DNA of 64,000 bases from Pardosa pseudoannulata. Lineage: Eukaryota > Arthropoda > Arachnida > Araneae > Lycosidae. Each line of letters opens with the position of its first letter. Within the stretch, counting starts at the first letter, position 1. The notes beneath the pieces were generated by a model. The model worked only from the letters and a program-made list of their open reading frames with translations, did not search any database and was not told the origin of the DNA. Location: NCBI GenBank assembly GCA_032207245.1, contig CM063500.1:83481757-83545756 (forward strand), in the 5' to 3' direction. This document shows positions 12,836-26,480 of the stretch, piece after piece. Made by a program: the position numbers and the translations under genes.

Positions 12836-13591
12836 TTTCGCTGCTGCCTATTGGTAGTGGTATTGTAACTCTATGTAGGAACAACAATATGGATATGATC
12901 CTTATGGTGATTAAAGTTAAAGTGTAATTACTGACTTGCAGTTAATCTGTCTATAATAATACAAGAAACTGCTATATGAAGAAGACTGGACGTAGAGAAA
13001 AAAAAACCTTAGATTTATCACTAGATGATTCATGCATGATCTATCGATACATACCTATCAATTCATGCTCTCCCAATATTCAACATCTAGAGATCATACT
13101 CACAAAAAGTAAATCAGAACCTAGTGTTCCTAATAGTTATCTTATCCGTAAAAACTCCTAACAGTTATCAGCACCTTTGGCTTTAGCAAAACACTAGCTT
13201 AGATGTAGTGACTATGAATGCCATCATCTAGCTATCTGGTCAGCATCTGGCGATTAAAAATGCGAAGAATCGGAGGTTGCAGAGAATAACTCTAAAGTAC
13301 TACAATACTCAGTCTTCAAGGGTATTTTTACAAAAACAAACAAGAGAAAACATGTGATACTAGGTAAAGTGGAAAATTACTGAGATCGTTTTGCATGCGA
13401 CAAACTAAAAGAAATGACAACAATAACATTAATGGATAATGAGAATTCAAACTAGAACATGAGAAAATTTATTTTACTTGTTTAAAATTTGCTGAAATCT
13501 TTAGAGATTGAAGTAACATTAAACATTTTAGGCCTAGTTGTACAAAATTTTAACGGTGTTCTATTTGAAAAAAGTATTATACATTTGATAT
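12836..13591. other. Unassigned DNA
   Basis: No gene, RNA or repeat was recognised. The open frames are short and without motifs. Confidence 0.35.
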
Positions 13592-14390
13592 ATTTATTTT
13601 CTATTTTTAATTTATAAATTACAATTTTACTCTAATTTCATTATTTATCTATGAATAACTAAGTTGTGGTTATTTTATAGAGAATCATAAACTTCATTTT
13701 GACCATTCAGATTTTTTATAGAAATTACTATTTTGTATAAAGATAGTTATATTTATTTTCTATTTTTAAATTATAAATTACAATTTTACTCTAAATTCAT
13801 TATTTATCTATGAATAACTAAGTTGTGGTTATTTTTATAGAGAAATATAAACTTCATTTTGACCATTTCGTTTTAGTAACGAAATTACTATTTTGTATAA
13901 AGATAGTTATATTTATTTTCTATTTTTAAATTATAAATTACAATTTTACTCTAAATTCATTATTTATCTATGAATAACTAAGTTGTGGTTATTTTTATAG
14001 AGAATCATAAACTTCATTTTGACCATTCCGTTTTAGTAACGAAATTACTATTTTGTATAAAGATAGTTATATTTATTTTCTATTTTTAAATTATAAATTA
14101 CAATTTTACTCTAAATTCATTATTTATCTATGAATAACTAAGTTGTGGTTATTTTTATAGAGAAATATAAACTTCATTTTGACCATTTCATTTTTGTAAC
14201 GAAATTACTATTTTGTATAAAGATAGTTATATTTATTTTCTATTTTTAAATTATAAATTACAATTTTACTCTAAATTCATTATTTATCTATGAATAACTA
14301 AGTTGTGGTTATTTTTATAGAGAAATATAAACTTCATTTTGACCATTCCGTTTTTGTAACGAAATTACTATTTTGTATAAAGATAGTTTT
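13592..14390. repeat. 160-bp satellite, five copies
   Basis: ATTTATTTTC recurs at 13592, 13751, 13911, 14071 and 14231, an almost invariant 160-bp step. Copies are nearly identical across GAATAACTAAGTTGTGGTTA and AACTTCATTTTGACCATT. They differ mainly in a short variable window around CGTTTTAGTAACG / CATTTTTGTAACG. Confidence 0.97.
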
Positions 14391-15240
14391 TCTTTATAGT
14401 AAATTGACAGTTTTTAAACAAAAGGGAAAACAATTCTAAGGGATAACTTTTTTCTAAAGATGATGTAGTGTTCGACTTCAAAGCCTTATTTTTTATTCCT
14501 TCATGTGACGGGACTTCGCGCATAACGGAGTCAAATTGGGCCGACAGAAGGATCGAGACAGGAACAAAATGGCGCCTTCGAATGTGACCCGCTCCTCTTC
14601 ACCAGCTTTCTGCATGAACTCCTGAAGTGTGAAGCGTCGAAAAGGTTATAAAATAAAAGAGAAAATGAGGTTAGCAGCCATAACAAACCCCCCACAGAAC
14701 ACAAATAAAGAGATAGAAAAGAACTGAAAGAGGAAAGGATGAGAAAAAAGAAAGAAAAAAAGAAAAAACCCCTTTTGGAAGTCGAGCTGTTTGCGAAGTT
14801 GTCAAAATCACACATTCCCTAATATAATTCGCGTCCTCCGGGAGGATTTCCCGGATAAAATTCCAGAGAATTAGGGATTTGTTCTGCCATGAAATCAGGA
14901 CTTTTCCGACCAGGTGAGTCCTGATGGCTCGGAGGCATCCGACGAGACAGGTTCACGCATCACGTGGTCGGATGACGTCGCGTGCCCACGTCACTCAGCG
15001 TCGCTGTTGCCACTCGCGGGAAAGTAATAATCCGATTTTCCCCGTCGAAAAGAGGGGAGGGATTAATTCGCGGTGCTTTAAATAGATTAGGAAGCGTGGA
15101 ATTGGCTTTACATCAACTTCAAAAGATGTCCAATTTTTGGGAGATCAAAGTTTAGGGTAAATGGGAGGAGGGGCGGGCCTCCTACAGTTTGGTCGTTTTC
15201 CCGAACAGGTCTCAACTAAAGGAGCGAAAAGTATCTCGTA
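14391..15240. promoter_or_regulatory. GC-richer segment with CRE/E-box motifs; possible regulatory region
   Basis: This is one of the few CpG-rich patches. It holds an E-box CACGTG (14961-14966), a CRE-like TGACGTCG (14973-14980), a CACGTCA just downstream, and a TATA-like CTTTAAATAG near 15077. The order is compatible with a promoter reading rightwards, but no coding exon follows. A minus-strand frame at 14531-14815 (94 codons, Ser/Phe/Leu-rich) lies in a purine-rich tract and is not convincing. Confidence 0.25.
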
Positions 15241-15526
15241 TATCCCCGACTTGGACAGCTGATCGACAGCACTCTAATTACGGCACTTATATTATCTTCT
15301 TTTGCGTATTGCATTAGTACATGCATACATATAGTGTTTTAACAGTCACATATATACATGAATATGGGCACATTCAATTCATATGTGTGAGTGTTTGTGT
15401 TACATATAACATGCATATATATCTGTAATTGTCAGTAAAATTCAAGTTGCACGGTATATTTATTTTTAAATTTGTTATGCTGTATATGGGGGAGATATCT
15501 TACATATCATACTAGTCCAGGACTAA
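15241..15526. other. Unassigned DNA
   Basis: AT-rich with short TATA/TG runs. Nothing recognised. Confidence 0.35.
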
Positions 15527-15838
15527 AAATGTCCCATTCGAGAATGTATGGGGAGAGAAGAACACTTCATTTACTTGGTTTTTTCTCAGTACTTGTGGAT
15601 TATTTTTATATTTTTTATGAATAAAAGATTAACAAAAATGTTAAGCAAATTTTTAAAACTGTGGACAGAAGCTTGGGATTCATAATTATAACTTTGTATT
15701 TATATTGCACATTTTTATTATATATATTGCAATCATATACATATATGTGTGTGTATGAGTGTATCATGTAGTAAACGCCGTTAGTATATGCCTATATTAT
15801 GTACATATGCACTTATACCCGTAATCATATATATGTGT
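15527..15838. repeat. Second copy of the dispersed repeat at 11995-12835 (uninterrupted)
   Basis: It aligns with both halves of the split copy at 12 kb. The point matching the insertion lies around 15735-15745 (CAATCATATACATATATGTG), where no element is present. It thus keeps the pre-insertion state. Confidence 0.8.
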
Positions 15839-15955
15839 GCATTATATAATTTATATTCTATGCATATACATGTATACTTATGTATACATACACACATATA
15901 GATATATATGCATGCATTTCTGCATGTGTTCTAAGGATCAGTCATAAAATAATAT

Positions 15956-15978
15956 TAATAACAACAATGTCAAAAATA

Positions 15979-16073
<95 letters not shown>

Positions 16074-16200
16074 CAACAATGTCAAAAATAATTACACACA
16101 TATATACACAATCACACACACACATATATATATAATATATATCTACACACAGATATGTATATATATATACATATATATACACACACACAGACACACACAG
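15956..16200. repeat. CA/TA microsatellites with duplicated flank
   Basis: (CA)n at 15982-16011 runs into (TA)n at 16012-16068. A 33-bp block containing AACAACAATGTCAAAAATAA precedes the array at 15956 and follows it again at 16067, so the unit block plus array was duplicated. Further mixed TA and CA tracts continue to 16200. Confidence 0.93.
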
Positions 16201-16207
16201 ATTGATT

Positions 16208-16376
16208 GGTTTGGAGTGATACGGTCTACTTTTTGCAACACGAGGGCTAATGAGACCGGGACCTAAAGCTTAAAGCCGCCTCCGAACGGCTACGAACATC
16301 CATGCCACTGTGGGGTTCGAACCCACGAACTCTGGTACCGAAAGCCAGCACCTTAACTAATCGGCCATCGTTCGGC
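16208..16376 (-). mobile_element. tRNA-derived SINE inserted in a CA repeat
   Basis: On the minus strand it reads from a tRNA-like head with box A and box B (GGTTCGAACC) into a body with GCCGTTCGGAGGCGGCTTTA and GTCCCGGTCTCATTAGCC, the family seen at 50714 and 63741. ACACACACAGACACACACA is present on both sides (16181-16199 and 16378-16396), a 19-bp candidate target duplication. Because it is simple-sequence DNA, that duplication is less certain. Confidence 0.9.
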
Positions 16377-16396
16377 GACACACACAGACACACACA

Positions 16397-17573
<1,177 letters not shown>

Positions 17574-18180
17574 TACCGGGTGGCCATAATTAAACTGACA
17601 GTGCTCACAGTGTTCTGTAGCACGATCTATTTTCGAGAATGACACCGCATTTTGTAGGAAGATTAAACAAGATGGGGGACAAAGGATTCCGCAAAAAAAA
17701 GAAATTAGTTCCAAAAGTCACCGCTAGGGGAATATTTGGCGCTGTGTCATAGAAAATTGAGTGTTAACAAATGCAAATTAATACGGAATAAAATTACCTT
17801 TTATTATGCACATTTTCTGATTTAGTTCAAGTGCAATATGGCAACACTTTTAAAAAAGCGTAAAATCTACATAAACACCGATAAAGTCTCGTGATCTGCA
17901 ATATCACGTACGCTGAGCAACAGAAGAAGTTCTTTATTCAAATTTTACGTTACATCCATTGGCAATCAATTTCCGTATTGATTTACATTTGTACTATATT
18001 TTCTATTACACAGCGCCAAATATTCACCTAGTGGTGACTTTTGGAACTAATTTATTTTTTCGCGGAATCCTTAGTCCCCCATCTTGTTTAATCTTCCTAC
18101 AAAATGTGGCGTCATTCTCGAAAATAGATCGCGCTACAGAACACTGTGAGCACTGTCAGTTTAATTATAGCCACCCGGTA
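17574..18180. mobile_element. Long-TIR MITE of Tc1/mariner type (607 bp)
   Basis: The ends TACCGGGTGG (17574) and CCACCCGGTA (to 18180) are flanked by TA on both sides, the target site of Tc1/mariner elements. The inverted repeats extend inward for about 185 bp with roughly 90% identity and include GACAGTGCTCACAGTGTTCT, GGAAGATTAAACAAGATGGG and TTGGCGCTG on each arm. About 230 bp of unpaired DNA lies between the arms. The two short frames that mirror each other are arm translations. No transposase is present. Confidence 0.9.
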
Positions 18181-18885
18181 TACAGGGATTTTAATCTCCC
18201 AAAACAAGTTGAAAAGTAAAAGTGTAGTTCTTGCATAACATTTCCAACACGAGCACAGTCGGAAAAAAATAAGATTAAATAATCTCACAAAATGAGGAGG
18301 CTCTTCCAGGGTGCAATGCAGACCCAATCTATCCCCCGATCGGTATCCGAGACCCTGCCGTTCCTTATATGAGCGGACTTTACGAGTCTCCCGAAAGCAA
18401 TCACTAAAAAGCTGGCTCCTGTCAAATATCGCGGAAACCTCCACGAGGTCAAAGTACCTCCGTAAAAAAATCTCGAAAAGCCCCGAGTCGAATAATTCTA
18501 GGCTTTTTATACCTGGGGGTCAGTTAGGTCCCGCAAACCATTTTTTGGTCAGCTACGATTCCAGTTAGCTGAGAACTCCAGCTAAGGTTACAGCTAGATT
18601 TTTTTTAGCCGATTTCTCATTCGTTGGCTGTCCCGATTGAGGCTTCTCCATGAAATCCTACGGGTGTCGTTACAGGCCCCTGATCAGGGTGTAACGCCTA
18701 TTCAACTGAACTGTCACTATCCCAGACAATCTTCAGCCACGCTATTGTAGCCGGTCGGAGCAGGAGGCTTCAAATCAGCTGTTTTCGGTCGTTAGTTCTG
18801 GACAAAGGAGGGTCTTCACACAACCATCAGCCCGAAAAACCAATTTTAGAACGAGAAACGAGAAGAAAAATATTATATATATTAA
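18181..18885. other. Unassigned GC-richer DNA
   Basis: Near-balanced base composition from about 18290 to 18830, with short frames on both strands and several small inverted repeats (CCCTGATCAGGGTGTAACGC at about 18675). Nothing was recognised as a gene or RNA. Confidence 0.35.
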
Positions 18886-19845
<960 letters not shown>

Positions 19846-19849
19846 TATA

Positions 19850-20318
19850 ATTCTTCTATCCGTGTGTTTGGTGTTTGTAATATAATTCCTCCGAAACGGC
19901 AGGACTTATTTTGATAAAATTTTGTGTATGTAATTAAGTTGATTCGAGAATGGTTTAGGTTCCCAATTTGATCCGATAGAAAATGCCGTTTTAATAAAAA
20001 TTTAGAATTGCATGCTTATCGAGATTATTATAATGCCTCTCGAAACCCTTTACGGCTAACGTATCTGTGGCGCAGTGGTCGTAGCAACGAGCATCAGGTC
20101 TCAAAATTCCCAGGATCAAATCCAGGTACTGGCGGTGAGGGAATTTTAATTTAATCTGAGTACATTTGTGATGACTTTACGCATGGTGACGTTAAGTGTT
20201 TTTTAAAATATTTCCTTACTTTTCCATCAAAACGGTCCAATTTATAATTTATTTAAGACCGTTTTACAATTTTTGATTTACAGAGTTAAAACAGAACAAC
20301 GTCTGTCGGGGCATCTAA
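19850..20318 (+). mobile_element. Helitron-like non-autonomous element carrying a tRNA-like segment
   Basis: The head TTCTTCTATCCGTGTGTTTG and the tail ACAACGTCTGTCGGGGCATC, ending in CTAA before a host T (20315-20319), match the usual layout of arthropod Helitrons (3' CTRR followed by T). The 5' TC start is hidden in the TA array. An inverted pair AAACGGTC / GACCGTTTT lies near 20231 and 20267. There is no Rep/helicase coding. Confidence 0.6.
20061..20133 (+). mobile_element. tRNA-like (SINE-type) relic inside the Helitron-like element
   Basis: GTGGCGCAGTGGTCG resembles a pol III box A region and GGATCAAATCC (20113-20123) a degenerate box B, at tRNA-like spacing. It differs from the SINE family at 50714. 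It is probably a captured or inserted tRNA-derived piece, and no cloverleaf convincing enough for a functional tRNA is visible. Confidence 0.5.
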
Positions 20319-21247
20319 TAGTTATATATAAATCTGCCATTTGCGATACTAATTTATTTAAGAGAAGATCAATAAGGATCCATAGGATGCTTCGTATCAT
20401 AAGAATTAGTAATTTCAGAGAAAGAAGTCCAAAGTCTTAAAAATTGAGGTCCTTCAAAATTAATAATTTTTCTTAATCAAGATAATAACTTTCTTATTTT
20501 TTTAAGTTTCTTGAGAGTGAACTTATTTGAGTCTATATTATAAAAATTGTTTATTTTATATACAACTTACGTTACAAAATTAAAAGAATCTACTAATACT
20601 AGACCTTTTATAGTAATCTTTTAAAGAGTATAAGTCATATCCCAGTTTTTGCACGTTTATACTTGTTTAAAGCAATTAAACCTTGTGTAATACTGTTATA
20701 TACGATATTTTGGTGGTTATTCGTTAAGTTATAACAATCCCTACAACTAAGCGAAGTAAAGCAATTAATTATCAGCTGCAAAACATTAGCTTCAGTCAAA
20801 TCTCTTCATGAATGGATAATAGTATATTTAAATATAACATGATAAAGCTTGACACCTATCAAAATAATTCAATATAGAAGTCAATTAACCAGTAGTATTT
20901 ATTTTTAATATGTCGGTGAGGAAAGTAATGAGTTAATTAGTAATTAGAACAACTATAATCTCAAATGTTTTAATCTATACATAGTTTTTATATTCTATAG
21001 TGTTTGAAAAACTTCAAAATAGTATACATTTCTTTACCAAAAAATTTTGCATTTGTTATATCTTTTATAAACTTCAACAAAAATATTTTTTTAATTTATA
21101 AAGTTAATATATTTTTAAAAAAACTATTAATTAATTAAAAAGTATAAGAAAAACAAAGTTTGTAAATAAGTTTAGGTTAAAAATAAAATTTTAAAAAATT
21201 ATAAAAGATTTTAAATTATATAAAATAAAATGACTTTTTACTTAATT

Positions 21248-21286
<39 letters not shown>

Positions 21287-21339
21287 TTATGAAATTTATG
21301 CGTTTTAGATGATACGAAAAAAGTTACAAATATTTTGAG
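20319..21339. other. Unassigned very AT-rich DNA with (TA)n at 21251-21282
   Basis: Stops occur in all frames. No repeat family other than the TA tract was recognised. Confidence 0.4.
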
Positions 21340-23725
21340 GTAAGAAATGGAGATTTAATTTACATTCTCGCAAAAATAAATTAAATGTCATAAATTTAAG
21401 AGATTAAAAGTTAAAAAAGGAAACGGGTAAAATATTTTGCCTTGAATTTTCGACCATATTTTGATCTTCTGATAATAAATTTCTAACCATTTATACCTAC
21501 TTTTTAGACTGTAAATTTCAACATCACATGAAATTTATATTTTTGGCATAATTCTATACTAATATAAAAACTATACATGCAAGAAATCCTAAGGGTGAAG
21601 TGTTTTTCTGCTGAAACTGAATAATATTTTAAATATCAACCGGCTGAAAAATACTGAAGTTATCCCCTATATAATAATAGCCTAAGTTGTCTGTCCATCT
21701 GCCCGTCTGTCTGCGAATTTATGAAGCTGTTGTACCTGGAATAGATAGAGGCATCCACATTGTATTTTTGATGAGTTAGGGTTAGCAAAATTCAAAGTGA
21801 GTTCGAGAACGTTCGAAATCCACCCTTACACCCTTTTCGAGTGTTTAATGCCATTATTTCAAGCTCTGTTGTCCCCGGTTAAGAGCAGAACATTAAATTA
21901 AGTATCACTTTTTAAAGTAGCACTTTTTTCTAATATTATGAAGTCATTTCTTTAACCATCTCCTTTAATCATTTCTAATTTTAAATTATTTAAATATCGT
22001 TGGCATTATTTTCATACGTTTTATCACTGAACTTAGATATTACCCAAATAATTTTCTTATATATTTGGATTAAATAATAGAATAGGTACATGTGTGACAA
22101 TTTTAAATTTAATCATCTATTATTTTTTGTTGCAATGAAAATTTTATCACCGGTTTTAACAACAAATTCTTTTTATAAAAATCTAGGAGTCTATTTCACA
22201 GACTGATAAATATCTAGAGTTTAAGTTATATCTCTTTGAAAAGTAAGAAGTTTGTTCGTTTGTGTGTTTGTTTTTTATACATAACCACACGGCTTGCAAT
22301 CGATTCGCTAAATGTTGGACATTATTCATATTTACCTCCAAATAATCACTGTCAATATTAAAGCCTCTGCTCTCCATTCTATCACGTAATATGACAAGAA
22401 AAATTAAAGTTGGCAAGTAACATGCGGTCAGATAACATGCGGTAAGGTAATCAAATTATTGAGCTTGGACCACATAATTCTCAGCCAAAAAACAAACCAT
22501 TTTTTTACCTGTCTAATAGAGTACTTTACAATTCTAGAAAATTAAAAATTTGACTGGTCCCATCATATGACGGGCTATATGTTGGTAATTAATATTTTCA
22601 TAAAAATAAGTTTAAACATTCATAAATTTAAGAGAAGTAAAAAGTAACTGTAGAAGTTATGCTGTCTTAAGTTTTCGACAGACTTTTGGGTTCTTTTATA
22701 ATAAATTTCTTATCAAATTTACCTGTAAAATTCACCATTGCTTGAAATGAATTTTCTTTTGTATAACTGCATATCAATGTAAAGAACATATATGAAAAGA
22801 TTCTCAAGAACAGAATGATTATTTACTGAAACTGTGTATATGTTTATGAACTTTTGACCCTGAGGAATTCTACAGAGAATTGTCCCAGCAAGTACTTCGA
22901 TAACAGAATGCACCTGACTTCACAATTTTTTAATGTGTTTTACAGATGATGCGTAAAAGACAAGCTGACGTTTTTTGTATAATTCCATATCAGTATAAAT
23001 AACATACATATAATAAATCTAGAGCGTCACAGTCCATCGAATTGCATCAAGCAGTTCGATAAAAGAATGTACTTTGTACTTTTCTGCTGAAACTGAGTAA
23101 TATTTTAAATATTAACCGGCTTAAAAATATTGAAGTTATAATTAATATTTTCATGAAAATAAATTTAATGATTCATAAATTTAAGAGAAGTAAAAAGTAA
23201 TTGTAGAAGTTATATTGTCTTGAGTTCTCGATAGACTTTTTTTTCTTTTATAATAAATTTCTTTAAAATTTACCTGTAAAATTCTCTACTACTTGAAATG
23301 AAATTTCTTTTGTATAATTTCATATCAGTATAAGTAACATATATGCAAGGATTCTCAAGAACCGAAAAGTTATCTGCTGAAACTGAGTATATGTTTATGA
23401 ACCCTAGAGAATTCTACAGAGAGTTGTGGCTTCTCAAATTTCGTTAAAAACTTCGATAAAAGAATGCACTTGACTTCACAAATTTGTTCAATGCGTTTTA
23501 CAAATGATGTGTAAAAAACATGTTATCACTTTTTGTATAATTCCATGTCAATAAAAATTACATGCATATAACGGATCAAGAGCGAAACGATTATATTTTT
23601 TGAACTTTTGACCTCGGGAAATCCTACAGAGTGTCGTCACAGTCCATCGAATTCCATCAAGCAGTTCGATAAAAGAATGTACCTGACTTCACAAATTTCT
23701 TGAATGGGTTTTACAAATAATGGAT
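21340..23725. repeat. 553-bp tandem repeat, 2-3 copies, split by a Helitron
   Basis: A partial diverged copy ends at 21662, and full copies run 22586-23138 and 23139-23725. AATTAATATTTTCAT and TAAATTTAAGAGAAGTAAAA recur about 553 bp apart. Other shared blocks are CTGCTGAAACTGA and TCGATAAAAGAATG. The short minus-strand frame at 22719-22913 is not conserved between copies. Confidence 0.8.
21663..22585 (+). mobile_element. Non-autonomous Helitron (923 bp)
   Basis: It starts TCCCCTATATAATAATAG. The 3' end has the palindrome CCCATCATATGACGGG (22559-22574) and then CTATATGTTGG. It lies exactly between host A (21662) and T (22586) with no target duplication, as Helitrons do. The neighbouring repeat copy at 23118-23150 keeps the joined host sequence GAAGTTATAATTAATATTTT. 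The related copy at 4490-4954 ends in canonical CTAG. The minus-strand frame at 22183-22416 has no Helitron protein motif. Confidence 0.85.
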
Positions 23726-26108
23726 GAAAGCCTAACTGCGAGACCCAAATTGTGCGGAAATAAAAACGTGACATTGCACTGAGCCTTGACTCCCTCCTTT
23801 AGACTCTTGTGATTAACCTGTACCATTCGAAATTTTCTGAACGGGTGGTCCCGTATTGACAAAGCTGCTAACAGAAAGCTTGCACAATCTGCGAAATAGC
23901 TATGTCCTCCCCTGTGGTCTAACGGTAATTCACCTTAGAACTCTTAATAATCAGATCTACAGCTCATTTTGGGGTTCCCACAAGGGAAAAGAAAAGGGAG
24001 CATGAGTCTAATAAGCGAAAGGAATGACTCCCACTGGCTCAGAAGCTTTGAACGTCTTAAATGAACTACCTGACAAGGGGTAGGAAGTAAAAAATAGCAC
24101 TTTTTCATCGGATGCTTTCTGGGGATCAGCAAAGTAAAGACTGCACGCAGGTTACCCCTAGTCCACCTGCTGTGACGAATAATTTTTTTCTTCTACTACC
24201 CCACCGAGTTCATTTTCTCATTTTCTTTTGCTTGGAGCGGGCAAGAAAGGAAAGTCGAGCACGTGATAAGTTATAATGAATTTCTCTCTCTACGTGTGTA
24301 TAAATATCTGTATATTCTATTTCGAATCATTTCCGTAAATCAAGCTTATTTCTTGCGGGGAGTTTTGTGGTATTTTTATATGGTGTATTTCTTCTCCCTC
24401 CCCTCCATATTCATTGTTGAGTCACAAATGAATAGTTTCTAGGATCGTTTTGTGGGAGAGGAGAAAGTCGGCGTTTCTCGCGACAACCTCCCTCTGGGAT
24501 TGAACCAAACACTGGATATTGCGGAAACGTGTTACGATTCTTGGCGGCTTACGAAAAGTGGGAAATTTCGCACGAATTGAGAGGTGATTCTGTAGCAAAT
24601 GGTGTTTTGATTTCTCTCAAAATGGGATTATCTTATCAATATGGAGAGGAAACTAAAGTGAAAATAGACGAATTTTGCTTCTTCTCTTTCCGTTTCTTTC
24701 ATTTCCTTTTCTTTTTTCATACAACAGGTTGAACTTTCACGGTTATCCTCAGTTCATATGAAAGTGTATTTCATGCAGCTTTAAAAAATACCCTTAACGG
24801 TATCTTACCTTCTAAAGAAATTTTTGTGTAAGTTTAGATGTTTCTACTTTGATAAATCAAAGTCTTTAAGGCAGTGATTTTTAATTTGTGAGGGATTGAG
24901 TTCCACACTGGAAACCTTATGCATGATTGCTGGTCGCACTTTCACTATTAGCTAGTTTTCGTAACATTATTCAAATGGGACAGAACGACAAGTTTATTTC
25001 TTTCTCATCCCTCACATAGTCACACTAGCTACAGCATAATGACGAAATCTGAGAGAATGAAAAAAAAAACACGTACGTTATTTGGGCTGTTATTTATATC
25101 ATATTCTCTCTCTATATATATATCTCCTCATCCTTATATTTATACAAACCCTCTCCCATTTTTTGATTAAAAAACTCTGCTTTCTTATTCACAAGCATAA
25201 AAACAAACATAAATGATTTCATATCAATCTTTCAGGTTTCCCATCTCATTAGTAGTATTTAAAACCATATTTTTATAGTTTGAAACATATGGTATAATTT
25301 CAATAAATATTTAAGTATCCAAACGCTTTACATTTCTATTAAATTTTACTATTTTTATGTTACTATTAAAAACATCGAAGTTTCAACTGTAATTTTGTTT
25401 TGTTGTTGTATATTGTTGTATACTGTGTTTTGATTTGTAGTTATTTCATTTGGGGGTTCATGATTAGGATCCTTCCATGAAAAGGGGTCCATGGGTACAA
25501 AAAGTTTGGGAATCAATTGTTGAAAAGATTGCCGTACTTAAAAGGGTCAGTTACCATTAATGGGTTAAAGTACTTTTAAATGAAGAAATGAAGCCCGAAA
25601 TAAACTTAAAGTAACAGTGGTAGTTTCAGCTGGATAAAATTTATAAAACCTTTCAATATTTCTATCAGAATGACTATAAAAATCACTAGACATGATAACA
25701 AAAGAAAATGGTTTTCATATCCATTGATGCACAAAAAAATTAATTTCTAACCATAGAAAACAACATTTACAAACTTTTAGTTTTATTTTAATTAAATATA
25801 AATTTTTGAAACACTTCCTGCTCATTTCTAACTGCCATGTCACTGGAAAACGTATCAAACATTTATTTTGTGGGATGTAAAATAAAAGTTAGCAAAAATT
25901 GGTTTGTTTCTAAAAGACTTTTGCCGACCTTCAATGTATCCACTTGTAAAACTAGAAGAAGTGATCTGTATGCCTGTAGCCACTTTTATGGTTCATTTTT
26001 ATTATGATAATACTTCGCAACAGGATACCTACCCTGACTTGTGTAAGACTTTCGTGATGCCATGTTGGAGAAAGGAACATCAATTTTGATCATCCTCAGG
26101 AGAATTTT
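23726..26108. other. Unassigned DNA with a possible tRNA-like relic near 23905
   Basis: CCCTGTGGTCTAACGGTAAT near 23910 resembles a tRNA D-arm/box A, with GGGGTTCCCAC about 60 bp on, but box B is poor. The rest (24160-26100) shows no gene. 24440-24560 is GC-richer. Open frames of 60-67 codons there have no motif. Confidence 0.3.
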
Positions 26109-26265
26109 GGACCTTACTCTGGAGGTTGCGAGTCGGTTCGAACGTTCGTTATGGCGTCACTTTGACGTCAGCTTGATCGTTTCATCACGTAATGTCCGCA
26201 AGCTGACGTCAAATTGACGTCACAATGAAGGTTCGAACCGAACCGCAACGTCCAGTGTAAGGGCC
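26109..26265. mobile_element. Fold-back MITE carrying three CRE octamers
   Basis: The two arms pair almost end to end. They start GGACCTTACTCTGGA on the left and TCCAGTGTAAGGGCC on the right, and continue inward through GGTTCGAAC and TGACGTCAGCTTG to a loop of about 23 bases (26176-26198). Perfect TGACGTCA occurs at 26163-26170, 26204-26211 and 26215-26222, with a fourth, degenerate site on the left arm. No clear target duplication is seen, so the superfamily is open. Confidence 0.8.
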
Positions 26266-26480
26266 TTTGCTTCTGATTCCAATCCTCTCTCTCATTTGCC
26301 AGGCTGCGCACGAGAGCACATTCAGATTCACAGATTTTTCTTACATATTCTGTGGGTATACAGGAAAGTTGCCAGAATCAAACCCGGTACCCCCCAAGAT
26401 TCTAGTTCCTCCCACTGATCAATATGCGAGATTGGTCTCGGTCCCAACTCTAGATTTCTGAACACTAGATACAATCTGGT
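26266..26480 (-). mobile_element. Possible tRNA-derived SINE relic
   Basis: On the minus strand, GGTACCGGGTTTGATTCTGG resembles a tRNA T-arm with box B, preceded by TTGGGACCGAGACC and followed by a TGTATACCCACAGAATATG tail. Box A is not clear. It is a different family from the main SINE. Confidence 0.3.
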
